From JAKAVN01 sp963796565 (GTDB lineage: Bacteria > Desulfobacterota > Binatia > Binatales > Binataceae), in NCBI GenBank assembly GCA_963796565.1, contig CAWCMA010000002.1, forward strand, positions 124,001 to 188,000: a stretch of 64,000 nucleotides of DNA, in the 5' to 3' direction. Numbering within the stretch: position 1 is the first letter of the stretch; each line of letters starts with the position of its first letter. Below the pieces are notes generated by a model, which saw nothing but the letters and a program-made list of their open reading frames with translations, searched no databases and was not told the origin of the DNA. This document shows, one piece after another, positions 40,179 to 48,556 of this stretch. The translations under genes and the position numbers were made by a program.

Positions 40179-40219
40179 GGGGGGGAATGGACGCGCCATC
40201 GGCGCGTCCATTCCCCCCC
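40179..40219. terminator. Perfect 19-bp hairpin between convergent genes
   Basis: GGGGGGGAATGGACGCGCC, loop of three bases atc, GGCGCGTCCATTCCCCCCC. The stem is perfect and extremely stable, in the 208-base gap between the CoA transferase stop (40072) and the rpoD stop (40281). It likely blocks read-through in both directions, but no T-run follows on either strand. It is longer and more regular than needed for termination. Confidence 0.6.
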
Positions 40220-40280
40220 ACAATCAGGTGAGGCTGCGGCGTGCGCCGGTCGGGCGCGCGCCGAACAGGTGGTGCGGCGG

Positions 40281-42026
40281 CTACTCCCGCTCCATGAAGC
40301 CTTCGAGGTTGCGCGAGCGGCCGGTCTGGCGCAGCTTACGCAACGCCTTGGCCTCGATCTGCCGAATCCGTTCGCGCGTAACCGCGAACTGCTTGCCGAC
40401 TTCTTCCAGCGTGTAATCGGTCTTCTGCCCGATGCCGAAGCGCATGCGCAGGATTTGCTCCTCGCGCGGCGTGAGCGTCGCCAGCACCTTGCGCGTCTGC
40501 TCGCCCAGGTTGCCCTGGATCGCGGCCTCCACCGGCGAGGGCGCCAGCTCATCCTCGACGAAATCGCCCAGCGAGCTTTCCTCCTCGTCGCCGATCGGGG
40601 TCTCCAGCGAGATCGGCTCCTTGACGATCTTGAGCACCTTCTGGACCTTGTCCAGCGGCATCTCCATCTGCTCGGCGATCTCTTCGGGGCTCGGTTCGCG
40701 GCCCAACCGCTGGACCAGCAGGCGCGTGACTCGCAGCAGCTTGTTGATCGTTTCGACCATGTGCACCGGGATGCGGATGGTGCGGCCCTGGTCGGCGATC
40801 GCGCGCGACATCGACTGCCGAATCCACCACGTTGCGTAGGTCGAAAACTTGTAGCCGCGCTGGTACTCGAACTTGTCGACCGCGCGCATCAGTCCGATGT
40901 TGCCTTCCTGGATGAGGTCAAGGAAACCCAGCCCGCGGTTGGTGTAGCGCTTGGCCAGACTGACGACCAGGCGCAGATTGGCTTCGGTCAATTCCTTCTT
41001 GGCGCGCCGGCTCTTGTGCTGGCCGGCGGCGATGATTTCGATCGAACGGCCGAACTCGTCGCCGTTCGCCTTGACCCGCCGCTCGACCGCCTTCATGGTG
41101 CGCTGGGCCTCGCGGATGCGGGCGGCGATGTCGAGCAGGTTCTCGCGGGTGCCGTTGACCTTGAGCACGTGGCGGCGATCCTCGGCCTCGGCCGCTTCCT
41201 TGATTAGCTGGTTCTTGGAGCGGCCGGTGGCGCCCTCGTAGTGCAAAACGATCTGATGAGCCTGGCGGTACTGCTCGAGCTGATGGCGCATCTCGGAGAT
41301 GACGGCCTCGCGCACGTGCCGCGACAGCCCCATCGTCATGAAGGCGCTCTTGACCCGCTCGCGCATACGCACGTAGTTGCGCTCAAGCTTGGGCTTGCGT
41401 CGCGGACCGGGCCGCTCGCGCAATTCCTCTTCCAACTCTTCGAGCTTGCTGCGCAGGTCCTTCAACTTCTTGGTGGAGTCGTGCAGCTTCTTGATCAGCT
41501 TCTCGTTGGCCTCAGGCCCGCGCTCCTCGTCAGGGTCGGGTGGCTCTTCGGTCTCCTCGAAGATGTCGCGCAGATCGGCCTCGCCGGCTTCGATCCGGTC
41601 GCCCAGGTCGATAAGAAAATCCAGCGTGACCGGCGATTTAAGGACCTCTTCTTCGACCTCTTGTTCGCCGGCCTCGATCCGCTTGGCGATCTCGACCTCC
41701 TGCTCGCGCGAGAGCAGTTGAAAGTTGCCCATCTCCTTGAGGTAAAGTCGTACCGGGTCGGACGAATCGCCGGCCGCGTCGGCCGTCTCTTCCTCGGCTT
41801 CTTTTTCGGGTTCCGCCTCCGCTTCGCCGTCGGCGCCCTCGGTGGGAACTTCCTCGAGGACCTTGATATCCATGTCCTCGAAGCTCTCCAGCGCGGCACG
41901 CAGGTCGGTGGGCGAGGCCACGTCCTGAGGCAGGAAGTCGTTGACCTGGTCGAAAGTCAGGTAACCCTGCTCGCGGCCGAGGTCGACCAGGCCCTGGAGA
42001 TCTTTTCCTTCGTACTTTTGCTTCAT
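40281..42026 (-). CDS. rpoD: RNA polymerase sigma factor RpoD (sigma70)
   Basis: This is the housekeeping sigma factor; 581 residues. Region 1.1 begins KQKYEGKDLQGLVDLGREQG; region 1.2 has DPVRLYLKEMGNFQLLSREQ; region 2.4 has YKFSTYATWWIRQSMSRAI and region 4.2 ERIRQIEAKALRKLRQ. A typical acidic stretch follows region 1.1. It stands without dnaG. A near-perfect promoter lies 149 bases upstream. It converges with the CoA transferase gene. Confidence 0.98.
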   Translation of the reverse strand: MKQKYEGKDLQGLVDLGREQGYLTFDQVNDFLPQDVASPTDLRAALESFEDMDIKVLEEVPTEGADGEAEAEPEKEAEEETADAAGDSSDPVRLYLKEMGNFQLLSREQEVEIAKRIEAGEQEVEEEVLKSPVTLDFLIDLGDRIEAGEADLRDIFEETEEPPDPDEERGPEANEKLIKKLHDSTKKLKDLRSKLEELEEELRERPGPRRKPKLERNYVRMRERVKSAFMTMGLSRHVREAVISEMRHQLEQYRQAHQIVLHYEGATGRSKNQLIKEAAEAEDRRHVLKVNGTRENLLDIAARIREAQRTMKAVERRVKANGDEFGRSIEIIAAGQHKSRRAKKELTEANLRLVVSLAKRYTNRGLGFLDLIQEGNIGLMRAVDKFEYQRGYKFSTYATWWIRQSMSRAIADQGRTIRIPVHMVETINKLLRVTRLLVQRLGREPSPEEIAEQMEMPLDKVQKVLKIVKEPISLETPIGDEEESSLGDFVEDELAPSPVEAAIQGNLGEQTRKVLATLTPREEQILRMRFGIGQKTDYTLEEVGKQFAVTRERIRQIEAKALRKLRQTGRSRNLEGFMERE

Positions 42027-42174
42027 GCTATTGAGTGTCCGTCCCGGCCGTCCGCGAGGGGTCGATCCATGCGCGGGCCTGCGGCACGCGAAGATGGGCC
42101 CGACAAGCCCCTGCAGCGCGCCACTTCAGAAAGGTGAAACTGAGTAAGAGAGGCCGATTCTGGCAAAGCACCCC

Positions 42175-42203
42175 ATTATATGGGTCGTTATCAGGCAAGT
42201 CAA
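42175..42203 (-). promoter_or_regulatory. Near-consensus sigma70 promoter for rpoD
   Basis: TTGACT (42198-42203), exactly 17 bases, TATAAT (42175-42180) on the minus strand. Predicted start near 42168, giving a leader of about 140 bases before the rpoD ATG at 42026. The gap 42027-42414 between divergent genes otherwise holds no visible gene. Confidence 0.75.
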
Positions 42204-42414
42204 AGTGGAAATCTTTGGCGTATCTGCCCCTCTCAGGCTACCCCCCAACACCCCACAATTCAATTTAGCAACTATTCTGCCTTCGCGCACGGAGAATTTT
42301 CCGGTGCACCGTTGCTTGCCTTGATGGCTTCCTTCTAAAGTTCATACGCTGGCGCGCCGCGCGCAGTTGCGTCAGGCGGCTCCGGCCGGCCCTCCGTGCC
42401 CGAGGTAGCCTCCC

Positions 42415-43434
42415 TTGCTGACACATGTTGCCATCCTGCTCGTCAGTTTCGCCGTCATCCTGACCGGCTCGGAGCTGTTCACCAACGGCGTCGAGTGGGC
42501 CGGTCATCATTTGAGCCTTTCCGAGGCCGCGGTCGGCAGCCTGCTCGCCGCAGTTGGCACGGCCTTGCCCGAAACGCTGATTCCGGCGGTCGCGCTGGTG
42601 ATGAGCCGCGGCGTGGCGGGCGCCCATAGCGAGGTCGGCGTGGGCGCGATAATCGGTGCGCCGCTGATGCTTTCGACGGTCGCGCTGTTCGTGATGGGCA
42701 TCGCGGCGTTCGGCTTTCGCCACCGGCGCGGGCGTATCGCGATGCGCGTCCCTCGCACCGACGCCCGCCGCGACCTCGCCTTCTTCCTGCCGGTGTTCGT
42801 TGCGACGCTACTGCTCGGGATGGCCGGTTTGCCGCCGATCGCACGTTACGTCCTCGGGGCGATACTGCTGGCTGTGTATGCGAGCTATGCGGTGGTAATT
42901 CTGAAGCTCAAGCGCGCCGCCGAGACCTCGGTCGAGCACGGGTTGCACCTCGAGCTGCTGCTGGGGGGTAATCCCTCCGACCCGCGTGGCTGGTTTACCG
43001 TGATGCAGGTTCTGTTTGGGGTTATCGCGATCCTGCTTGGCGCGTACGTATTCGTCGATCAGATCGTTCTTCTTTCGCGGCACGCCAACCTGAGCCCGGG
43101 CGTGCTCTCACTTATCCTGAGCCCGCTCGCCACCGAATTACCCGAGAAATACAACGCCGTCGTCTGGATTCGCCAGAGCAAGGACAATCTGGCGCTGGCC
43201 AATATCACGGGTGCGATGGTTTTTCAGAGCTGCATCCCGGTGGCCCTGGGCCTGGCCTTTACGCCGTGGCATCTGAGCTCTCCCGAGCTGCTGGGCGGGG
43301 CGATCGCGATCTTTTCGGCCGCGCTGCTCTACTTCAACCTGCGCGACGGTGAGCTGGGTACGCCGACCCTGATGGTGGGCGGAGTCGCCTACACCGTCTT
43401 CCTTGTGGGACTGCGATGGCTCGGCGCTTTCTAG
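42415..43434 (+). CDS. Sodium/calcium exchanger-like membrane protein
   Basis: The 339-residue protein has the two alpha-repeat signatures of the Ca2+/cation antiporter superfamily: GSLLAAVGTALPETLIPAV (first, residues about 41-59) and SPLATELPEKYN (second), in opposite halves, with about 10 membrane helices. Each alpha repeat should face the membrane centre from opposite sides and bind Na+/Ca2+. Likely a Ca2+ or other divalent-cation exporter; substrate uncertain. The start is a TTG at 42415 with GAGG about 8 bases upstream. Confidence 0.88.
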   Translation: MLTHVAILLVSFAVILTGSELFTNGVEWAGHHLSLSEAAVGSLLAAVGTALPETLIPAVALVMSRGVAGAHSEVGVGAIIGAPLMLSTVALFVMGIAAFGFRHRRGRIAMRVPRTDARRDLAFFLPVFVATLLLGMAGLPPIARYVLGAILLAVYASYAVVILKLKRAAETSVEHGLHLELLLGGNPSDPRGWFTVMQVLFGVIAILLGAYVFVDQIVLLSRHANLSPGVLSLILSPLATELPEKYNAVVWIRQSKDNLALANITGAMVFQSCIPVALGLAFTPWHLSSPELLGGAIAIFSAALLYFNLRDGELGTPTLMVGGVAYTVFLVGLRWLGAF

Positions 43435-43521
43435 AGAGGAAGGCGGGCGGAGCTTGCGCGATCTTGACGCGGTTGTGATGCGCAGCGCGTGCGAGCCACA
43501 ATCGCTCTTCGGAAACCCGCG

Positions 43522-45846
43522 ATGAGCCGTTATCAGGAGATCTGCCGGCAGTTTTACGACAACCGGCTGCTCTTCGGTAATCCGGCGGAGGCCGGGATCG
43601 TAGCGGTCGAGGTGGTTGCCCCGGACGAGGTCGAAATCTTCCGCCGCGCCGGCGCCGCACTCACGCGCGAGCGCCGTCCACTGAAGCTTTTCGCGTTGCT
43701 GGCGGAGCCCGGGATGCTCAACGGCCTGGGCGCGCCGTATAAGGTCGAGCCGCTTGAGGGCAACTTTCGCCTCCGATGGCTGGCGACCTTCGATCGGCTC
43801 GACGCGCTGGAGGCCGCGCGGCGCCATCTGCGCAAGCTTACCGGAAAATCGCCTGGCGTCTCCGACGCTCCCTACCTGGTGCTCACCGACCCGGTCGAGC
43901 AGTATCTCATCCTGAGCGGCACCACGTTTTTCCTCGGGATGGAGTTCGGCGATCTCCACCGCCTGCAGCTTGATATCGAGACCTACATCAGTTCCGGCTT
44001 CGAGTTCCCGACCGCGGCGCGCGAGGGCGACCGCGTAATCGCGATCGCGCTCAGCGATTCGGCCGGTTACGAGCGCGTGCTCCGCGGCGACGAGATGGAC
44101 GAGCGCACGATGCTCGAGGAACTGGTGCGGGTGGTCGCCGAACGCGACCCCGACGTGATCGAAGGACACAACCTGTTCCGTTTCGACCTGGAGTATCTCG
44201 AAGCGCGCGCCCGGCGCCATCGGGTCAAGCTCGCGCTCGGCCGCGACCGCGGCGAGATGAGTGCGCGCGCCTCGCGCCTGCAAATCGCCGAGCGATCGAT
44301 CGCATACCGCCGCTACGACATTCGCGGCCGCAGTATCATCGATACCTGGATTCTCGCCCAGCACTACGATGTCGCCAGCCGCGAGCTCGAGGGCTTCGGG
44401 CTGAAGGAGCTGGCGCGGCATTTTCACGTGGCCGCCGCCGACCGCGTCTATATCGACGCCGCGCGCGTGAGCGACTATTTCGACCATCGCCCCGAGGAGC
44501 TTTTTGCCTACGCGATGGGCGACGTGCGCGAAACCGCGGCGCTGGCCGGCCTGCTCGCGCCCAGCTACTTCGTGCAGGCGCAGATTTTTCCGTACTCGTA
44601 CCAGAACGTGGTGCTGCGCGGCAACGCGACCCGGATCGACGCGCTGATGATGCGCGCCTACTTGGCCGCGCGCCATTCGATTCCCGCCCCGCAGGAGCCG
44701 AGCGAGGTGATGGGCGGTTACACGGAGGTCCGCCGCTGCGGCGTCGCGCGCCGCGTGCTGCATTGCGACGTGACCTCGCTGTACCCGTCGCTGATGCTGC
44801 ATTACGGGCACGCGCCGGCGGGCGACCGGCTCGGTGTGTTCCTTAAAGCGCTGGGCGATCTGCGCAGCTTCCGCGTCCAGGCCAAGGCGGCGGTGCGCGA
44901 ACTCGACGGCACCGCGCGGCGCAACCTCGAGGCGCTCCAGCAGACCTTCAAAATCCTCATCAACTCGTTTTACGGCTACCTCGGTTTCTCGCTCGGCCAC
45001 TTCAACGATTTCGTCCAGGCCAACGCCGTGACCCGCCGCGGGCGCGAGCTGATCCAGGCCGCCGTCGCCGCGCTGGAGGAGTGCGGCGCCCAGGTCATCG
45101 AGGTCGACACCGACGGCATATATTTCGTCGCGCCTCCCGGCGTCGACGACGAGCCCGCCGCGCAGAGCCTGGTCGAGCGCATCGGCGCCGTGATGCCCGA
45201 GGGCGTGCGCCTGGAGATCGACGGCCGCTACCCTGCGATGTTTTCTTACAAGATGAAGAACTACGTGCTGCTCGAAGAGCCGGGCGAGATGACCATTCGC
45301 GGCTCGGGGCTGCGCTCGCGCGGCCTGGAGCGATTTCAGCGCCGCTTCATGGAGGAGATGTTTCGCCTGATGCTGGAGCAGCGCGCCGACGAGATTCCGG
45401 CGCTCTATGAGGACTGGCGCGAGCGGCTCTCCCGCCACGCCGTCGGCATCGGCGATCTGATGAAGACCGAGACGCTGCAGGACTCGCCCGAAACCTACCG
45501 CGACAAAATCGGCGGCAAGCGGCGCAACCTCTCAGCCGCCTACGAACTGGCGCTCAAGGCCGGACGCCCGTACCTGAGCGGCGACCAGATTTCCTACTAC
45601 GTCGCGGGCCGCGGGACCAAGGTCAAGGTCAGCGCGGCGGCGCGGCTCGCGGCCGAGTACGACCCGGCCAATCCCGACGAAAACGTCGAGTACTACCAGG
45701 CCAAGCTCGCCGAGCTATACGCCAAGTTCAAGCCCTACGCCGAGCGGCGCGGACTGTTCAGCCCCGACGAAGTCGATTCCGTCGCCGAGGCGCCGGAACA
45801 GCAGTCGATGTTCGGCGAGTACGCTGCAAACAAGCCGGGCAAATAG
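43522..45846 (+). CDS. Family B DNA polymerase
   Basis: This is a 774-residue family B polymerase with exonuclease and polymerase motifs. Exo I Asp-Glu in LQLDIETY (151-153), Exo II in EGHNLFRFDLEYL, Exo III in YAMGDVRE, polymerase motif A DVTSLYPSL (Asp416), motif B KILINSFYGYLG and motif C as VIEVDTDGIYF with the DTD pair near 529-531. This is a complete catalytic set, so the enzyme should be active, likely a proofreading repair polymerase like Pol II. The start is ATG 43522 rather than 43489. Downstream, after 19 bases, is DUF3565. Confidence 0.92.
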   Translation: MSRYQEICRQFYDNRLLFGNPAEAGIVAVEVVAPDEVEIFRRAGAALTRERRPLKLFALLAEPGMLNGLGAPYKVEPLEGNFRLRWLATFDRLDALEAARRHLRKLTGKSPGVSDAPYLVLTDPVEQYLILSGTTFFLGMEFGDLHRLQLDIETYISSGFEFPTAAREGDRVIAIALSDSAGYERVLRGDEMDERTMLEELVRVVAERDPDVIEGHNLFRFDLEYLEARARRHRVKLALGRDRGEMSARASRLQIAERSIAYRRYDIRGRSIIDTWILAQHYDVASRELEGFGLKELARHFHVAAADRVYIDAARVSDYFDHRPEELFAYAMGDVRETAALAGLLAPSYFVQAQIFPYSYQNVVLRGNATRIDALMMRAYLAARHSIPAPQEPSEVMGGYTEVRRCGVARRVLHCDVTSLYPSLMLHYGHAPAGDRLGVFLKALGDLRSFRVQAKAAVRELDGTARRNLEALQQTFKILINSFYGYLGFSLGHFNDFVQANAVTRRGRELIQAAVAALEECGAQVIEVDTDGIYFVAPPGVDDEPAAQSLVERIGAVMPEGVRLEIDGRYPAMFSYKMKNYVLLEEPGEMTIRGSGLRSRGLERFQRRFMEEMFRLMLEQRADEIPALYEDWRERLSRHAVGIGDLMKTETLQDSPETYRDKIGGKRRNLSAAYELALKAGRPYLSGDQISYYVAGRGTKVKVSAAARLAAEYDPANPDENVEYYQAKLAELYAKFKPYAERRGLFSPDEVDSVAEAPEQQSMFGEYAANKPGK

Positions 45847-45865
45847 TCCTTCCGAAGCGCGAGCG

Positions 45866-46057
45866 ATGAAACAGAAAATCATTGGCTTCCATCAGGACGA
45901 GCACGCCGACTGGGTGGCCGAGCTTCAGTGCGGACACACGCAGCACGTGCGCCATCATCCGCCCTGGCAGCAGCGTCCGTGGGCGACGACGGCGGAGGGC
46001 AGGCAGAGCCGGCTCGGAGTCGAGCTCGAGTGCAAAAAGTGCGACGACGGCGAGTAG
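45866..46057 (+). CDS. DUF3565 small metal-binding protein
   Basis: The 63-residue protein reads KQKIIGFHQDEHADWVAELQ, then CGHTQHVRHHPPWQQRPWAT and ends ELECKKCDDG. The conserved Asp/Glu, Cys-Gly-His, HHPPW and CxxC features fit DUF3565, a small Zn-binding-like family. Function unknown. It starts 19 bases after the polymerase stop, so it may be translated from the same message. Confidence 0.85.
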   Translation: MKQKIIGFHQDEHADWVAELQCGHTQHVRHHPPWQQRPWATTAEGRQSRLGVELECKKCDDGE

Positions 46058-46103
46058 CGCAGGGATGTTACGATACTTGACGACTACAAAAATTGCTCCG
46101 CTT

Positions 46104-46190
46104 GATCCTTCACTTCGGCAACCTCCGTTCAGGATGACAACAAAAACGCCTTATCTGTCATCCTGAGCGTCAGCCGAAGGCGATGGATCT
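46104..46190. repeat. 87-bp imperfect palindrome of REP-like type
   Basis: The element opens GATCCttcacTTCGGC and ends GCCGAAggcgatGGATC, its reverse complement with mismatches; inside are TCAGGATGACA (46129-46139) and TGTCATCCTGA (46156-46166), a perfect 11-bp pair. The core CATCCTGAGCG together with GAAGG and GGATCT is the common motif of interspersed intergenic repeats found in many bacterial phyla. It sits between two genes and could fold as a long hairpin. No second copy was seen in the window. Confidence 0.65.
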
Positions 46191-46203
46191 CTTTCCCCCG
46201 CCT

Positions 46204-48360
46204 CTAACGCTGCCATCGCAAGTTGCCGTTTTCGTCGCGGAACTCCTCGACGATCTGATCGCCGCGCAGCCGCAGCAGCAGGAAACCGTTGAGCGCGCGC
46301 GCTGGTTCGTCGACATCGTTGGCCGTGCGGTTCTCTCCCCACTCGAGCGTGAAGCCGTTGGCGCTGAGTCCGGTCTCCGCACTGAACGGCAACCACGGCA
46401 CGCCGCAGTGCCCGACGCATCGCGCCATCAGGTTGCGCCCGCCCGCGATCGGAAACGGCGTGAGCGCGTAGCCCGCGTGCACGTGTCCCCAGTACCAGTA
46501 ATCGGGACCGCCGCCCGTCGCGTGCAGCACCTGGTTCCATAAATCCGCGACCGTCACCTTCACTGCGGAGCCCGCCGGTTCGACGTCGACGCCGGCATGA
46601 TGGGTGAGCAGGATGACGCGCCGGCCGGCCTGGCGAGCGGCTTGAGTAAGGACCGTCAGCCAGGGGAGTTGGACATCCGCGTCGATCGCACCGTTGAGGT
46701 AGAAGTTGTGCGCATAGTAGGCGGTATCGAGCGCGATTATTGTCCAGTGATCGTTCTGCAGCGAAAAGTAGCTCAAGCCCTGCTGCGCCTTGAACCGGGG
46801 ATCGGTGAGCGCAACCTGAAAGTAGCCGATTCCGCCCGAGTACATCTCGTGATTGCCGTTGAGCGCGAACGACGACACGTTTGGGCTGGTGCCCGCCGGC
46901 CACAAAGCAAGGAACTTGTTGCGTACCTCATTTTCCGCGCCGGCATAGTAGATGTCGCCAAGATGAATCGTGTGGTCGGGCTTCAAGTCGGTTATGCGCT
47001 GCGCGATGCTGCGCGAGGAGGCGTCGCCGGTGCCCCAGTCGCCGGTCAGTCCAATCGTGGCGTTGTTGTCGATTCGCACAATCGGACTGATGTTGCGCGC
47101 GATGTGGGTCGGGAATGGCACCGGCCGGGATTCCAGCAGATGAAAGAATGTTTCCAGCCATCCCGGATCGAAATTTCCGTACTGATAAAAGTCGGTCGCA
47201 TCCAGCGCGCTGACCGGCCCTCTTGGCGGCGCTCCGGAACTCATCGCCGCCGCCAGCAACGACAGCTGCAGCTCGTGCGGCTGCGAGCCCTTGAGCTGGT
47301 CGGTCGGCTTGGTCGCCGCGGTCTGATCGCGCGCCGCCATGAGCGCGGCGATCACCGACTGGGCGCGCGGCGGGGCGCTCCCGGCCTGATTGGCCGCCTG
47401 CAGTTTGTCCACTACCCGGGTGATCTCATCGGGTACTGATTTGGTCGCACCATTCGGGGTCTCCAGATGCAGCGAGCTACCCACCGCGTTCGCGATCCGC
47501 AGCAGCCGCGGACTCGAAAGCGGCGGTGGCCAGGCCGCCGCCGCCGCCATCACCCGTGCGGCGGCCGCCGCCGCCACGACGGGGCCGACGGTGGCGGCTG
47601 CGGCCACTCCCGCCAGCGCGCTCGTCAACCGGCTCGTCACCCAGCCGCGCGCGCCCCGCCGGCGCCGCTCGCGGCGCGAGCCCCGGACCGCTGGGCGTTC
47701 CGCTAAGCGCGCGCCCGCGAACATCGCCTTCGGAGCTTTCTTCTCCGTCCAGGCATCCGCTGGACGTGCGGTGTCGAACACGTTGGCGTAGCAGCCGGGC
47801 AGTAGCTCTAACGGGTTGCTGATGCGGCCGCAGTAGTCGAGCGGTACCGCGCCGGTTCGATGGAAGGTCTCGAACCACGACGGGAACAGGAAATCCGACA
47901 CCGCCACGCCGTCGATCGAATAGCCGAACTCGTCGGCCTGGCAGGGGTCGCAGATTTCATAGGCGTAGAGGACGAGATGGTCGGTTTCGGTCACACACAC
48001 GCTGAGGTTGATCGAAGGGTCAGCGAGCAACTCGAGCAATTCGTGACTCGCGGTGATGCTCCATTTGACTCCGGCGTCCTGCGCGGTCTTGACGAACACC
48101 TTGCCGAGCGGCATTGCCTCGTCGGTCAGGTCGTGGAAGCCGAGCGTGTTGGCGTCTTCGGAATCGTCCAGAATGACCAGCCACCAGCTGCCGGGCAGTG
48201 GCTTGCTGCCCGCCGGAACGAAGCTCAGCGTCGCATCGACGCCCCAGGCGGGCGCGAAATGCTCGCTCACCTGGCGTTGCAGCGCCGCAACCGCCGTTTG
48301 TACTTCGGCCGGTGCTATCAGTTTGCTCTCGTTGATGATTGAGATTCGTATCGTCGCCAT
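46204..48360 (-). CDS. Zincin-like domain fused to calcineurin-like metallophosphoesterase
   Basis: This is a 718-residue protein of unusual architecture. Residues 1-205 form a domain with SHELLELLADP (His106, Glu107), resembling a zinc-protease HExxx helix, and EFGYSIDGVAVSDFLFPSWF later. Residues 215-280 are Arg- then Ala-rich, possibly a linker or membrane-like segment. Residues 430-718 are a complete metallophosphoesterase: GDWG (Asp441), GDIYY (Asp469), GNHE (502-505), THHAG (His587) and GHVH (625-628). The start at 48360 is set by GGGGGG upstream of ATG; an upstream ATG at 48402 lacks a site. Substrate unknown. Confidence 0.82.
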   Translation of the reverse strand: MATIRISIINESKLIAPAEVQTAVAALQRQVSEHFAPAWGVDATLSFVPAGSKPLPGSWWLVILDDSEDANTLGFHDLTDEAMPLGKVFVKTAQDAGVKWSITASHELLELLADPSINLSVCVTETDHLVLYAYEICDPCQADEFGYSIDGVAVSDFLFPSWFETFHRTGAVPLDYCGRISNPLELLPGCYANVFDTARPADAWTEKKAPKAMFAGARLAERPAVRGSRRERRRRGARGWVTSRLTSALAGVAAAATVGPVVAAAAAARVMAAAAAWPPPLSSPRLLRIANAVGSSLHLETPNGATKSVPDEITRVVDKLQAANQAGSAPPRAQSVIAALMAARDQTAATKPTDQLKGSQPHELQLSLLAAAMSSGAPPRGPVSALDATDFYQYGNFDPGWLETFFHLLESRPVPFPTHIARNISPIVRIDNNATIGLTGDWGTGDASSRSIAQRITDLKPDHTIHLGDIYYAGAENEVRNKFLALWPAGTSPNVSSFALNGNHEMYSGGIGYFQVALTDPRFKAQQGLSYFSLQNDHWTIIALDTAYYAHNFYLNGAIDADVQLPWLTVLTQAARQAGRRVILLTHHAGVDVEPAGSAVKVTVADLWNQVLHATGGGPDYWYWGHVHAGYALTPFPIAGGRNLMARCVGHCGVPWLPFSAETGLSANGFTLEWGENRTANDVDEPARALNGFLLLRLRGDQIVEEFRDENGNLRWQR

Positions 48361-48556
48361 CTTGTCCCCCCAGGTAACGTGCTGCGGCAGCGCGTACTCC
48401 ATACAACGCCAGCTTAGGTCGATCTCGGTCTTTCAATCCATGAGATTTTTTTCGTTGGCGAGCTCGCCCAGCCCGCCGCGGCCCGCTCGCGGCGTATCCC
48501 CAACGCCACGAATTCATGGAGCAGTCACCATCGCCGGGCGCGATACGACGGCGCGG

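Noticed and set aside
43138..45438. 766-codon minus-strand open frame opposite the family B polymerase
   Set aside because: The plus-strand polymerase carries every catalytic motif; the minus frame has Arg/His/Ala-rich shadow composition.
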